The notes beneath the pieces were generated by a model that was not told where the DNA came from, searched no databases, and saw only the letters and a list, made by a program, of their open reading frames with translations. Made by a program: the position numbers and the translations under genes. Positions 1 to 9,521 of a stretch of 64,000 nucleotides of DNA are shown one piece after another. The stretch covers positions 1 to 64,000 of the forward strand of contig MJGA01000009.1 of assembly GCA_001910725.1 (NCBI GenBank). The letters run 5' to 3'. Source of the stretch: Phanerodontia chrysosporium. Lineage: Eukaryota; Basidiomycota; Agaricomycetes; Polyporales; Phanerochaetaceae. Position 1 is the stretch's first letter; the number at the start of each line of letters is the position of its first letter.

Positions 1-517
1 TCTCCTTCCTCCTCCTCGTCCTCGTCCTCATCCATAGGTTCTTCATTCTCCTCCTCACTCTCTTTCGCCTTGCGCCCCTTGCCTTTTTTCTTCAACGATT
101 GTTCAGCCCGCCACTGCTGGCTCGTCACGTGTGCTCGTAGATACACCTCCAGCGGCCACCCCTCCTCGTACCGTCCAAGGAACGGGCATCTCTCCATCAC
201 CTATATCGTACATCAGCACCTCGCTATATTTCTATCTTTGCCTTCCAATTCAGCCTACTCAGCACTCACTTTGTTCCGCAGTGACTCGTATTCTGCTGCA
301 GACCGATCACCCCAACGCCTCTCCAAAGGGATGAACCGTGGATACTCCTCCCTCGCCACCTTCTGCACATTCAACAACAATATTGCAATTAGCTTTTCAA
401 TCGACCCTCCAAGTTCCTTCACCAACGCACGATCAGTTCCCTCCTCTCTCCCGCCGTCATTCCTTCAATCGAAGTGAGCCCGCGGAACTTCGATGTCGAC
501 TTTGGAACCAGAATCAT
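1..517 (-). CDS. hypothetical protein with acidic tail, 3' end outside window (partial)
   Basis: Three exons are visible on the minus strand: 517..431 (29 codons from an ATG), 362..270 (31 codons) and 200..1, which runs off the left edge. Intron 1 has a GTGCGT donor, a CTAAT branch point and a CAG acceptor; intron 2 has GTGAGT and TAG. Both are phase 0 and the spliced frame stays open. The protein starts MILVPKSTSK, then has a segment reading CPFLGRYEEGWPLEVYLR, then a lysine/arginine-rich stretch and a long Glu/Asp run (EESEEENEEP-like) reaching the edge. Aromatic, GW-containing segments of this kind recur in basidiomycete hypothetical proteins, but I cannot name the family or assign a function. 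An upstream in-frame ATG at 646 is possible but would add low-complexity sequence. Confidence 0.6.
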
Positions 518-918
518 CGTGGTCCGTGAAAGAGAAGGGGGGGGAGGCGAACGGAGAGCATCCTGTCGCCTACCATCCACAGTAACAGTACAATAAAGAA
601 AGAGCGCCAAGCATGTACAATCTAATCTTGGGCCCTGTCCACTCATATGAATTTCTCACATGACACTCCATTTATCACACGCCAGGAAGACGCGACAGCG
701 GAACACGCACGGTTTGATTGCTTCACGGATTGACAGATTCTGACCGTCCCATCTCATTCTGCGCATCCTGACCCTCCTCTCGTTTAAACAAGGCCCAATT
801 TTGTTATTTAGCATTCATGCAGACAGCCCGCCCTTCTGGTGTCAGCCGACCGGGGAAGCCGCAACTTCCATCCATTTCCTCCATTGAATTCAATTAATAA
901 ACTCTTCAATATTCTATA
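518..918. other. intergenic, no gene seen
   Basis: Stretch between the hypothetical gene and the left arm of the fold-back element. I see no ORF with codon-like character, and no promoter element beyond a C-rich run at 533-546. Confidence 0.5.
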
Positions 919-2290
919 GCGGTTTTTTACCGGTACCTCAGCGCCTCGGTCACCCTCCAGGCTTTGACTTTTATTTTTTTGCGAAGTAAAAGGGGGTATC
1001 CTCGACACATTCCAGTCCATGTCGAATTACGTAAGCGGGAAATACAAATTATTTATGCTACAAAGATGAGATCTACCGTATGAAACGTGACTGAATCTCC
1101 GATGGCTGCTCGAGCAGCGATCGGAAACGGTCCAGTCATGGCAGCTAACACTGTGTAGAACCAGTGTTACCGCCCGATCACTGCTCGAACAGCGATCGGG
1201 TGGCGACAGCTGACGAGATTGGTAGGACCACCCGATTGCTGTTCGAGCAGCGATCGGGAAGCACCGACAATCGAAGGCAGCAAAGGGAGCGAGTATACCC
1301 ATGAGCCCCGATCGCTGCTCGAGGAGCGATCGGAGTGAGGGCTTCATTGCACAGAAGGCACTTCGATCACTCCCCATAGCAGGCAAAGTGACAACAACTT
1401 GTCATATGCAAGCCACAACAGTCTGCATATCATGACATGCTGGTTTTCAAGTCACCAGTCCCTCAATCATGTAACCACAAACAGAGATCGTGAATAAATG
1501 TCAGAAGTGTTTATGCCTCGAATAAATCGCCCTCGGTTCAGGGTAGATGTTGGGTTCAGAATGGGTTAGGGGTCCAGAGGGTTCAAAGAGGAGTTGACGA
1601 AAAGGCATTTGTGCCACGACCAATTTTAAAGATGTTTGTGTCGGTCACATAGTAGAGATCATACTATCTGGGATGTCAGAAATTGCATACGTCTGCCACA
1701 AACATATTTAAAAACAAAAACAAATGCAAAGGCGGGAATGTCCATTCCACCGCCATCAGCTGGTCAATCTATTTGCAAACAGGTGCATACAACATGTGAT
1801 CAAATTCTTATCAGTAGCGATCTCGCGCAAGGGCAGTGCTGAGCGACTTGAAAGACAACCACCACCACCCCCTCATCATAATGTCCACAAACGCTCCTTC
1901 TCGTGCCGTGACCGAAGAGGTCGACGATGGCGAGCGTGCCTCATCTCATGTAAGTAAGGTTTTCGCTGAACTGAAGAGGGTACTGATGAAGAGTTTGGCA
2001 GGATCGACGTGGGAGGATGCTCCGCGAGGTAGAATACGCGGTTGAGCGATATTGGGACTTCGATGGTTTGTCTGGGGAGAAGTACCACGAACGAGATCAG
2101 GACAACTTCGAGGGGGATTTCGCAGAGTACGCTCGGTAACACGATGATGCCCGGGACGTCAAGAGGGCCAGGTTCGTGCGCATACTCACCAGCGCGCGGT
2201 CGATTGCTGGCCAGATCCTGAGGATGAACCTCGATATCAACGGAATGACTTCCGGCGACCCGGCATGGACCGCCCTCCGCGATTTCGCGG
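919..2290 (+). repeat. left arm of a 4-kb inverted repeat (fold-back element)
   Basis: This stretch reappears in reverse complement at 3498-4880. The match is nearly exact from about 1340 to 1880 (paired with 3910-4440). It weakens but persists outward to the shared CCGGTTTTTTACC/GGTAAAAAACCGG edge and inward through exons 1 and 2 of the encoded gene. The arm carries palindrome array A and most of gene copy 1. No target-site duplication or classical terminal inverted repeat was found at the outer edge. Confidence 0.85.
1098..1333. repeat. palindrome array A (4 units)
   Basis: Four 26-28 bp near-perfect palindromes, each built from the half-site CCGATCGCTGCTC followed by its mirror, centred on TCGA. 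They start at 1098, 1173, 1231 and 1308. Spacers are 30-49 bp of ordinary sequence. Most deviations from perfect symmetry are single transitions of the kind expected at CpG. Confidence 0.9.
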
Positions 2291-2548
2291 TGAGTTGATG
2301 GACGATAATGATGCATAGTGCGACAGCGAGCTCACTGTTGAACCCAGCCGGAGTGTATCCAGAAATACGGAGAGACTGCGTGGGAAATTGCCATGCGTCA
2401 CCTCGTGTGGAGTCATGGTCTGCGGATGCTTTTGATGTTCAACGGCCAGTTCAAGTATGAGTGGTCCGGTGACTACGCGCTCCCGTTTGAGGACTCAATC
2501 CACCAGGAGCTCTCTCAGATCGAAAGGTGCATCTGCTTCTATGAATAA
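1881..2548 (+). pseudogene. fold-back element gene, copy 1 (nonsense codon)
   Basis: Same three-exon structure as the intact copy at 3252-3907: exons 1881..1949 (23 codons), 2002..2289 (96 codons) and 2348..2548 (67 codons with stop). The first two exon lengths match the other copy exactly. Introns are GTAAGT...GGCAG and GTGAGT...CCCAG. Codon 46 of exon 2 is TAA at 2137-2139 where the other copy has glutamine (AEYARQNDD), so the product would stop after about 68 residues. Beyond the stop the frame stays open and conserved (FVRILTSARSIAG, then GDPAWTALRDF), so decay is recent. Function unknown; no domain recognised. Exon 3 has diverged further than exons 1-2. Confidence 0.75.
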
Positions 2549-2910
2549 CTCATTGCTATGTGCGTTATCTGCTGTACAAATCGGTTTCAAATGTATCCAG
2601 TCTATCCCGAGGAAGAGAAATAATTTGTGTGATTTATGGTGGGCTTTGAGATAAGGTCACATTCATATAAACTGCTTGTATTCTAACATCGATGATGAAA
2701 GGCGACTTGTTGTCTTCCAGCAGTCACATTTGCATACTACTGACACTGATTCACAATCTCTGTTTGTTGTTACATAACTGAGGCACCCGTAACTTGAAAC
2801 CTAGCATGTCGTAATATGAAGACTGTTGTGGCTTGCGTGTGATAAGTGGTTGTTACTGTGCCTGCTATGGGGAGCGATCAAAGTGCCTTCTGCACAATGA
2901 ATGCCTCTCT
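2549..2910. other. intergenic, matches flanks of array C
   Basis: No gene. From about 2745 it is similar in direct orientation to 4290-4453 (shared CTCTGTTTGT and TGCCTGCTATGGGG), forming the lead-in to palindrome array B. Confidence 0.6.
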
Positions 2911-3146
2911 CCGACCGCTGCTCGAGCAGCGATCGGGGCCCATGGGTATGCTGCCTCTCTCCAATGCCCTCAATTGTTGGTGGTTCCCGACCGCTGCTCG
3001 AACAGCGATCGGGTGACCTTACCAACCTCATTATCTGTTGTCACCCGATCGCTGCTCGATCAGCAATCGGATGGCCACACTGGTTCTATTCGTTGTCACC
3101 TCTCATCAGTGTACGCTGTCCGATCGCTGCTCGAGCAGCCATCGGA
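2911..3146. repeat. palindrome array B (4 units)
   Basis: Four more palindromes of the same consensus, starting at 2911, 2986, 3045 and 3119, lying between the two convergent gene copies. Array B and its flank are in the same orientation as array C and inverted relative to array A. It is therefore a third copy of the unit, not simply the loop of the inverted repeat. Confidence 0.9.
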
Positions 3147-3251
3147 GATTCAGTCGCTTTTCATGTGTTTGATCTCATTGTTGCAGCATACATAACTGAC
3201 CCCGAGTTGTAGATTTTCACGACCAAACATGCCAATAACGAGGGATACTAG

Positions 3252-3907
3252 TTACAAGTAGCAACATTTCTCGCGCTGCGCGAGCTTCTGATGCAATGTG
3301 AACTCAAAGTCGAAACTCTCGGACATAGTAAAAATGAAATCGCGCTGAAAGGTCCTAAGCCAGTGCAGACCATGACTCCGCACGAGGTGATACATCGCAA
3401 TGTTCCAGGGACTCGGTCCGAAATGCTCCCGACAATACGTCTGGATTCGATAGTAAGCCCGCTTTCACACTATGCATCAATGTCGTTCACGAACTCACCC
3501 CGGTGTCACGGATCGTCGTCCAGGCCTCGTCACCCCGCGACATGTCGTTGATATTCAGGTTCATCCTCAGGATCATTCCAGCAATCGCCCGCGCGCTGTG
3601 GAGTATGCGCACGAACCTGGCCTTCTTGACGTCCTCAGCGTCATCGTTCTGCCGTGCGTACTCTGCGAAATCTCCCTCGAAGTTGTCCCAATTTCGATCG
3701 CGGTACCACGGCCCAGACAAACCCTCGAACTTCCAATGCTCCTCAAACACGTATTGTCGGTTGCGCACTGGGCTCCCATCTCTGTTCTGCCAAACTCTTC
3801 ATCAGTACCATCTTCACCTCGGCGAAAACCTTACTTACGCCAGATGAGGCATGCTTCCCATCCTCGACCTCTTCGGGAACGGCACGCGAATCGGTAGTGC
3901 TGGACAT
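3252..3907 (-). CDS. fold-back element gene, copy 2 (intact, 181 aa, unknown family)
   Basis: Exons 3907..3839 (23 codons), 3786..3499 (96 codons) and 3440..3252 (62 codons plus stop). Introns are GTAAGT...GGCAG and GTGAGT...TCCAG, all phase 0, giving an uninterrupted 181-residue protein. It starts MSSTTDSRAVPEEVEDG. The middle is charged and aromatic (FEEHWKFEGLSGPWYRDRNW, then FEGDFAEYARQ), followed by ARFVRILHSARAIAG. The tail has SPWNIAMYHLVRSHGLHW and ends KCCYL. I see no signal peptide, membrane segment, zinc site or nuclease/transposase motif. It sits head-on to a damaged paralogue at 1881-2548, and both are enclosed by palindrome arrays. A DNA-binding protein acting on those palindromes is conceivable but is only a guess. 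The start ATG is shared with copy 1, which supports it. Confidence 0.7.
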
Positions 3908-4880
3908 TACAAGGGTGGATGGTGGTGGTGGTCTTTCAAGTCGCTCAGCATTGCCCTTGCGCGAGATCGCTACTGATAAGAATTTGATCACATGTTGTAT
4001 GCACCTGTTTGCAAATAGATTGACCAGCTGATGGCGGTGGAATGGACATTCCCGCCTTTGCATTTGTTTTTGTTTTTAAATATGTTTGTGGCAGACGTAT
4101 GCAATTTCTGACATCCCAGATAGTATGATCTCTACTATGTGACCGACACAAACATCTTTAAAATTGGTCGTGGCACAAATGCCTTTTCGTCAACTCCTCT
4201 TTGAACCCTCTGGACCCCTAACCCATTCTGAACCCAACATCTACCCTGAACCGAGGGCGATTTATTCGAGGCATAAACACTTCTGACATTTATTCACGAT
4301 CTCTGTTTGTGGTTACATGATTGAGGGACTGGTGACTTGAAAACCAGCATGTCATGATATGCAGACTGTTGTCGCTTGCGTATGACAATTTGTTGTCACT
4401 TTGCCTGCTATGGGGTGTGATCGAAGTGCCTTCTGTGCAATGAAGCCCTCACTCCGATCGCTCCTCGAGCAGCGATCGGGGCTCATGGGTATACTCGCTC
4501 CCTTTGCTGCCTTCGATTGTCGGTGCTTCCCGATCGCTGCTCGAACAGCAATCGGGTGGTCCTACCAATCTCATCAGCTGTCGCCACCCGATCGCTGTTC
4601 GAGCAGTGATCGGACGGTAACACTGAATCTACGCAGTGTTACCTGCCATGACTGGACCGTTTCCGATCGCTGCTCGAGCAGCCATCGGAGATTCAGTCAC
4701 GTTTTATAAGTTTGATCTCATGCTTGCAGCATACATAACCGATCCCAATTCATGGATTTTCACGTTCCATAATTTACCATAGGTTGGAATGTGTCGGGGA
4801 TACCCCTCATTATTTCGCAAAAATAAAAGTCAAAGCCTGGAGGGTGACCTAAGCCCTAAGGTACCAGTAAAAAACCGGTA
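3498..4880 (-). repeat. right arm of the 4-kb inverted repeat
   Basis: Reverse complement of 919-2290. It contains exons 1-2 of the intact gene copy, the near-exact block 3910-4440 and palindrome array C. The outer end near 4880 has the same CCGGT-containing edge as the left arm near 919. Confidence 0.85.
4454..4688. repeat. palindrome array C (4 units)
   Basis: Palindromes start at 4454, 4529, 4588 and 4663, in the order and with the spacers of array A read in reverse complement. Unit 4 ends with the same GCCATCGG variant as the outermost unit of array A and unit 4 of array B, so the three arrays descend from one four-unit ancestor. Confidence 0.9.
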
Positions 4881-5633
4881 TAATTTGATAACTGCTGGCC
4901 GTAATGGTCAGAGGATATTTACTTAGCGGCATATACTTTGGTTCAAACCCAAAACCTCTAACCCAAGCCCTAAGCCTAAATATTCATTAGTGTCTCCCTC
5001 ACAGGCCTAAACCCCCTGGAGCGGAGTTGTACCCGTTGAACGGTACAGCCAGCAGTTATAGAGTATTTTGTTGTACAGCGTCATTATTTAATGGATGCAG
5101 TGAGCGCCCGCCTTTGTGGCGTGGGCGCTTCGGTGATCGCCGTGATGGCCGCGCACGTGTCCCACGTGTTCGTCTCGTGGCTGCTAATAGCGTCTGTGAT
5201 CATGTGATCTTCGACCCAGGGCTGCGGTTAACTCTGGATTCGATGCGCATGTTAATAACCGGCCCGAATCCGGGTCGGCTCCGAACTGACTCCGCTAGGT
5301 TCAGGAGACTTTCGCCGGGGTGGCTGCGTGCCGGACTTCGTCCGGGCACTTTGTGGCGTTGATCCGATCAGATCGAGATCTCGAGACTTCGAAAGGTGAC
5401 TTTTCGGTGGTCCGCTGCTCGTTGGGGTGTTGTTGGCCCCTTCCGCATGATCTGCACATACAAAACCTTCGTACTTTTGCCGAGAATGAGTCCCTTAAGG
5501 GGATTCGCTGCTCCCGACCTCGGGGAGACTTTTCTCCGCACCAATCGCATTACCGCCGACGAGCGACATTTCGCCTCTCGTCGGCCCGCCAGCCCCTTCG
5601 GGCCTGGCGGTTGCAAGGGGTATATATCCCAGT
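4881..5633. other. non-coding stretch before the ribozyme, with degenerate telomere-like bases
   Basis: Between 4940 and 4985 the sequence is rich in broken CCCTAA-like units (CTAACCC, CCCTAAGCC). From 5100 to 5630 the composition is GC-rich with short hairpins, for example GGCCCGCCAG near 5583 against CTGGCGG. Short ORFs on both strands show no family resemblance. This could be the body of a retroelement fragment ending in the ribozyme at 5634; no reverse transcriptase motif is visible. Confidence 0.4.
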
Positions 5634-5706
5634 AGGAAACCGCTGATGAGTCTTCACGACGAAAGCTCAGCGCGACACAACCGTGTCAGCTGCCTTCGGT
5701 TTTCCT
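5634..5706 (+). ncRNA. hammerhead ribozyme motif (type I layout)
   Basis: The core CTGATGA is at 5643-5649, followed by a 3-bp stem II (GTC 5650-5652 with GAC 5658-5660, loop TTCAC), then GAAA at 5661-5664. The third arm holds a clear hairpin, GACAC (5674-5678) with GTGTC (5683-5687) around AACC. Stem I closes the molecule: AGGAAACCG (5634-5642) pairs with CGGTTTTCCT (5697-5706), with one extra T. Predicted self-cleavage is just before C5697, after CTT, an allowed NUH site. The lower part of stem III, next to the core, pairs imperfectly, so activity is uncertain. Both ends lie in stem I, as in the type I hammerheads described from Penelope-like retroelements and retrozymes. Confidence 0.65.
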
Positions 5707-5753
5707 GTGAAGCATTCCGCGCTCGCCGCTCGCTACGCTCGCGTCTCGCGCCC

Positions 5754-5780
5754 CCCAAACCCTAAACCCTAAACCCTAAA
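5754..5780 (+). repeat. telomere-like tract (CCCTAAA)n
   Basis: Three perfect CCCTAAA heptamers (5760-5780) preceded by CCCAAA. This is the TTTAGGG type, not the TTAGGG hexamer usual in basidiomycetes. It lies about 50 bp downstream of the hammerhead motif and is internal to the window. Confidence 0.8.
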
Positions 5781-6970
5781 TCAGCTCGGCGTGTCTTGGC
5801 GAGGGGAGTCATCAGGGATGACAGTGCCTCCTCGGCGATCCGGGGAACCGGTTGTGAGGCAGACCGGTGATCCTGGCAGTGTCTGAGCGCGCAGTGGGAT
5901 GTGCTGGCATCTAGGGGTGATGCGCCATCAGGGCGCTGGCGCGGAATGGCCAGGCGCTGAGTGTGGGCGGCTAAGACTCCAGACAGCACGAGGGCTGCTC
6001 GCCCGTTGGATTAATCGAGGAAAATAGCCAGAAATCAGCGAAAAATAGGGCTATGCCATCACATCCATGACACCATGTGCAGCAGGGTTCTGAGAATCCC
6101 TCATTGTCGGTGCTTTCATTCTCATCACTTTGGCTGACGTCGCTGCGATCGTCTCCTCGGACTTCGTGGCTCTCATTGTCTGGATGCCACTGCTGCGTGC
6201 GGAGACCTTCGCATTGGTAGCTGTTTCTTGGTGTCGTGAGCCTTGGTCATGCTGATGGGCGTGCCGTGCGTGGACTGAGGGTGGGGGTCAGACTTCGCCT
6301 AGTATGCCCCAATGGACGTAGATGGCGCGGCATGGTCGAGGACGTGGAAGTGCGTGAGACTCTACAGGATCGGTAGACGTTAGAGTCTCGAAGGTAAGAT
6401 GGAGAAAAAGCCTGTGGACAGACGAACATGTCGGCATTTGAATGAAGTGGAGGGCGCAATGCTGCGTCGCGGCGCGCTCGTTGTCTCGGCAGTGGGATCG
6501 GACACAAACCTATGCGAGGACCTGTCCAGGTATCTGACACAATCAAGCTTCTCTCGAAGCACACTGGGTAGACAAGGCAGGCAGCGACAGGTGCTGGGTA
6601 TCAGGGTAGCACAATCTACAAGAATAGACAAGACAACTTACTACCGTCTTCCAATTTACTTTACAGCTTTCTGGAGGGAAGGGTAATGAGCAAGCCTGAG
6701 GCGCAAGTGAACGCCAAATTTCCACTCCGCTGCCTCCGAAACACTTGCGGGAGAATTCAAGATCGTGCGGTCTATATGCTGCATCCACAGAAACGACATG
6801 AGTATCTCAGGTGCCATGCTGGGGAGCGAGACTTCGCGGTATTGAGCGGTATCCTGTGGTTTCTAAGGTCAAACTGCAGACCGGGCACTCTCCTGCCTTG
6901 TCCGCGACCTATCACGGCTTATTTTTCCCACTCTGTTGCTGATGACTAATACGTCAACATCGGCTGACAA
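5781..6970. other. intergenic, no gene seen
   Basis: No exon-like ORF on either strand. It contains one copy of the 13-bp TGATGCGCCATCA motif at 5917-5929. The last five bases, GACAA (6966-6970), are the left half of the target duplication of the LTR that follows. Confidence 0.5.
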
Positions 6971-7337
6971 TGTAAAAACTATATAGACTTACTTGTAGTG
7001 GAGTAAAGAAGTTAATAGACTTGTTCGTGCAGGTAAAGACGAGTGAACGGACGAGGACAACGGGAACGGCATCCTTGACCCTGCATTTATACCCTAGCTA
7101 CATACACATCGAGGAAAGCTACAGAAAATGACGTATAATACCTAGAATATTTGCTCGCTGTCTAGAGCAGCGAGCTCACGTAAGAGTGGCGCGGTAGAAC
7201 GTGTCTACCGAGCAGAAGGTGCGGGGCAGCCTGCGCGCACGGTGCAGAGTCCTCTGGGTCCGCGGTGTCAGGGGTCTGTCAGGCGCACCCGCCCGCCTGT
7301 GCATGTCACACGTCGGTCTCACGCCTGCTCTTCAACA
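6971..7337 (+). mobile_element. solo LTR, copy 1
   Basis: 367 bp, starting TGTAAAAACTATATAG and ending CTCTTCAACA. It is flanked by a perfect 5-bp direct repeat, GACAA (6966-6970 and 7338-7342), the mark of an integrase-made insertion. Two further copies, at 18538 and 63032, share the sequence throughout, including a TATTTATAC promoter-like box and the GTAGAACGTGTCTACCGAGC block. No internal retrotransposon sequence is attached. TG...CA ends plus the 5-bp duplication fit Ty1/copia or Ty3/gypsy LTRs. Confidence 0.85.
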
Positions 7338-7342
7338 GACAA

Positions 7343-9521
7343 CAAGCTCAGTATGTGCTGCTGAAGATACTATAGACGGTTCAGAGCACACCCAAGGGCA
7401 GAAACGAGGCTGAGGAGACACTTACAAGGCACAGTGCGTGACATGGAGCACACGTACGTGACCGCAGCATGCGAAGCAGGATTGATGGGTGGCGCTCGCA
7501 ACGCGGCTGTCTCCGAGTGGATTGAAGCAGTCCATCCGGATGGAATCCGCATCAATATGTTTCGCGCGGTTTGGCAATCTGTCAGGCCGTATCATTTCGG
7601 GCACGTTCCCAATCTGAATCTGCGGCAACACTAGTCCTGGTGGACATGCACTGTGCAGAGTTTCCGGGGTCCTGTAAAATGACTTTGAAACCGGGAGGCA
7701 TCAAAACCTAACCCTACGGTCGAACTGTGCCAGACAATGCAGGCTGTCCAAGATGGCCTACCACCAACACGTCAATTATAAGCATGGTAGAAGACACTAT
7801 GAAAGACCTCTCGAAAGGTATGAAAAGCCTACAGGAAATGTCAGAAGGACCTCTGACAGAAGTGAAAAGATGTTCCGCATAAGATGCAATGGCACAAAAG
7901 AGCGGAAAGGTGACCTGCGATTTCACTGATGCAGTCGCCGCTTAGGCAGCATATATGACATTAAATGTACCGCCAGCGACTCCTAGCTCGAACAATGTTT
8001 GCATGAGCATTGGGACGCGCACATGCTGCATACTTTGGTTGTGAACAGACGTCCATTTGTGTCATTGCAACGAGTCAGAAGTACACAGAACCTGCAGACT
8101 TCCCGATAGTAGCCTGGGCTTTCGGGTAAGCATTAACAGTCGGGTCTGCAACTAGAAAAGAGACGTAGACAATGAAGCCCCCGCCACTCCGCAATGCCAT
8201 GAAACCAAGTGACAATGCAAGGATTGCAATGCCCCGGACGCGTGTCACGTCTGAAACCAGCAACGGGATCGTTCTGCTACACGGGCCCGTGTCGACGCGC
8301 GACAACCTGCAGACGACAGGTCAAGGGGAAAGTGGTGTGGGAGAGGTCCCTATGCTGGCTTGTAGGTCCACGGTGTTGTGCCTCGGCAACCAGGAAGAGC
8401 GCATCCGCCTTGTCTGTCTCCCTGGCAATCGGGTGAAGAGCAGCGGCCGAGAGCCACTTCTAGCGTGGCGAGGACGGGCGCAAGGCCCATTGAATCGTGG
8501 TTCGTTTCTGTTTAGAAAACAAACGAGCTGATCATCGGGGCACGGGCGTACCGTGGGCCCTGCCGGCTTTCGCTTGGCGTGCACATGCCTGCTGCGTGGA
8601 ACAGGCCGGGGGCACGCAGATGTGGTTTCTTGCGCAGGGCCAGCGGCGTGGTCAGAGGTTGGCCTACAGCTGGAATACTCTACTAGACGAGTCAGCTCGA
8701 CCACGCAGGACGATTGCAGGGTACACGCACCGTGGCGACCGTCTCGCCCACTTCCTAACCTCTTGACTGCGGCTCATCCTCTGTGTCTCCGCATCCCGCC
8801 TTTCGTTGGTGCGACCGTGTACGCGGCGATTCGTGCTGCGTCGGCAGAGGTCGCCGGTGTTTCTCCCCAAGTCCCTCGTGTATGACATGACCGCGGACGG
8901 CGTGTCCCCAGTCGCCTAGTAGAGACTGGAGCGTGGAAGACGAGGCATGCGGCGCCGGCAAGAGCAGGGTCGGACCTGCGCGAACGGTGGGCGCCCGGGA
9001 GCCGGTGGACGGCAGGCTCGCGCAGCCAGAGAATAAGAGGTCAGCGCAGAGGTAAGCCGTGGTCACGGCAAGAGACAACAAGGCTTAGTGCGCGCGCCAA
9101 TGGGCTCTCGGGAACGTGAGCCGCCTCTTGACACGCGAGAATTCCCAGAGCAAACGGCGGATCTGTCATTGACTTGGGTTGTGGGGTATTACACTACTGC
9201 AGACAACAGGGACACAAGTACACTAAGTGAGGGGAGTAGCCAGAGCCAGGAGAGACGGAAACTGCGTGTATGAGCGCGAGCGAATTGAGGCAGACCGAAC
9301 ACGACCGAATTCGCGAAGCATTAAACAGCACCGGCTTGGGAAGCGTGAAGTAGGTATAGGCGTGCAGAGCACGCGGTGCCGACAGCAAGGGGTGGGAACG
9401 GACACGAAGACGACGACGCCAGGGTCCCGAAGCGGGCCACAGTGCAACCAAAAAAAAAAAAAAGACGCAAAAGACACGAAGGACTTGAAATAAATACCGT
9501 GCGACGCGTGCGCTCACGCCC
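7343..9521. other. intergenic, no confident gene
   Basis: Several short ORFs but none with a recognisable family. Two may be decayed coding: 7434-7634 on the plus strand (containing GLMGGARNAAVSEWIEAVHP) and 8075-8305 on the minus strand, which has a hydrophobic run (RGIAILALSLGFMALRSGGG). A 13-bp poly-A run near 9450 lies just beyond the transcription factor stop codon. I support none of these as genes. Confidence 0.4.

Noticed and set aside
1098..4688. CRISPR array
   Set aside because: The repeats are palindromes with similar, not unique, spacers in a eukaryotic genome, and there are no cas genes.
5396..5635. Reverse transcriptase or ORF of a retroelement before the ribozyme
   Set aside because: Short ORFs on both strands show no RT motifs; kept only as an unexplained stretch.
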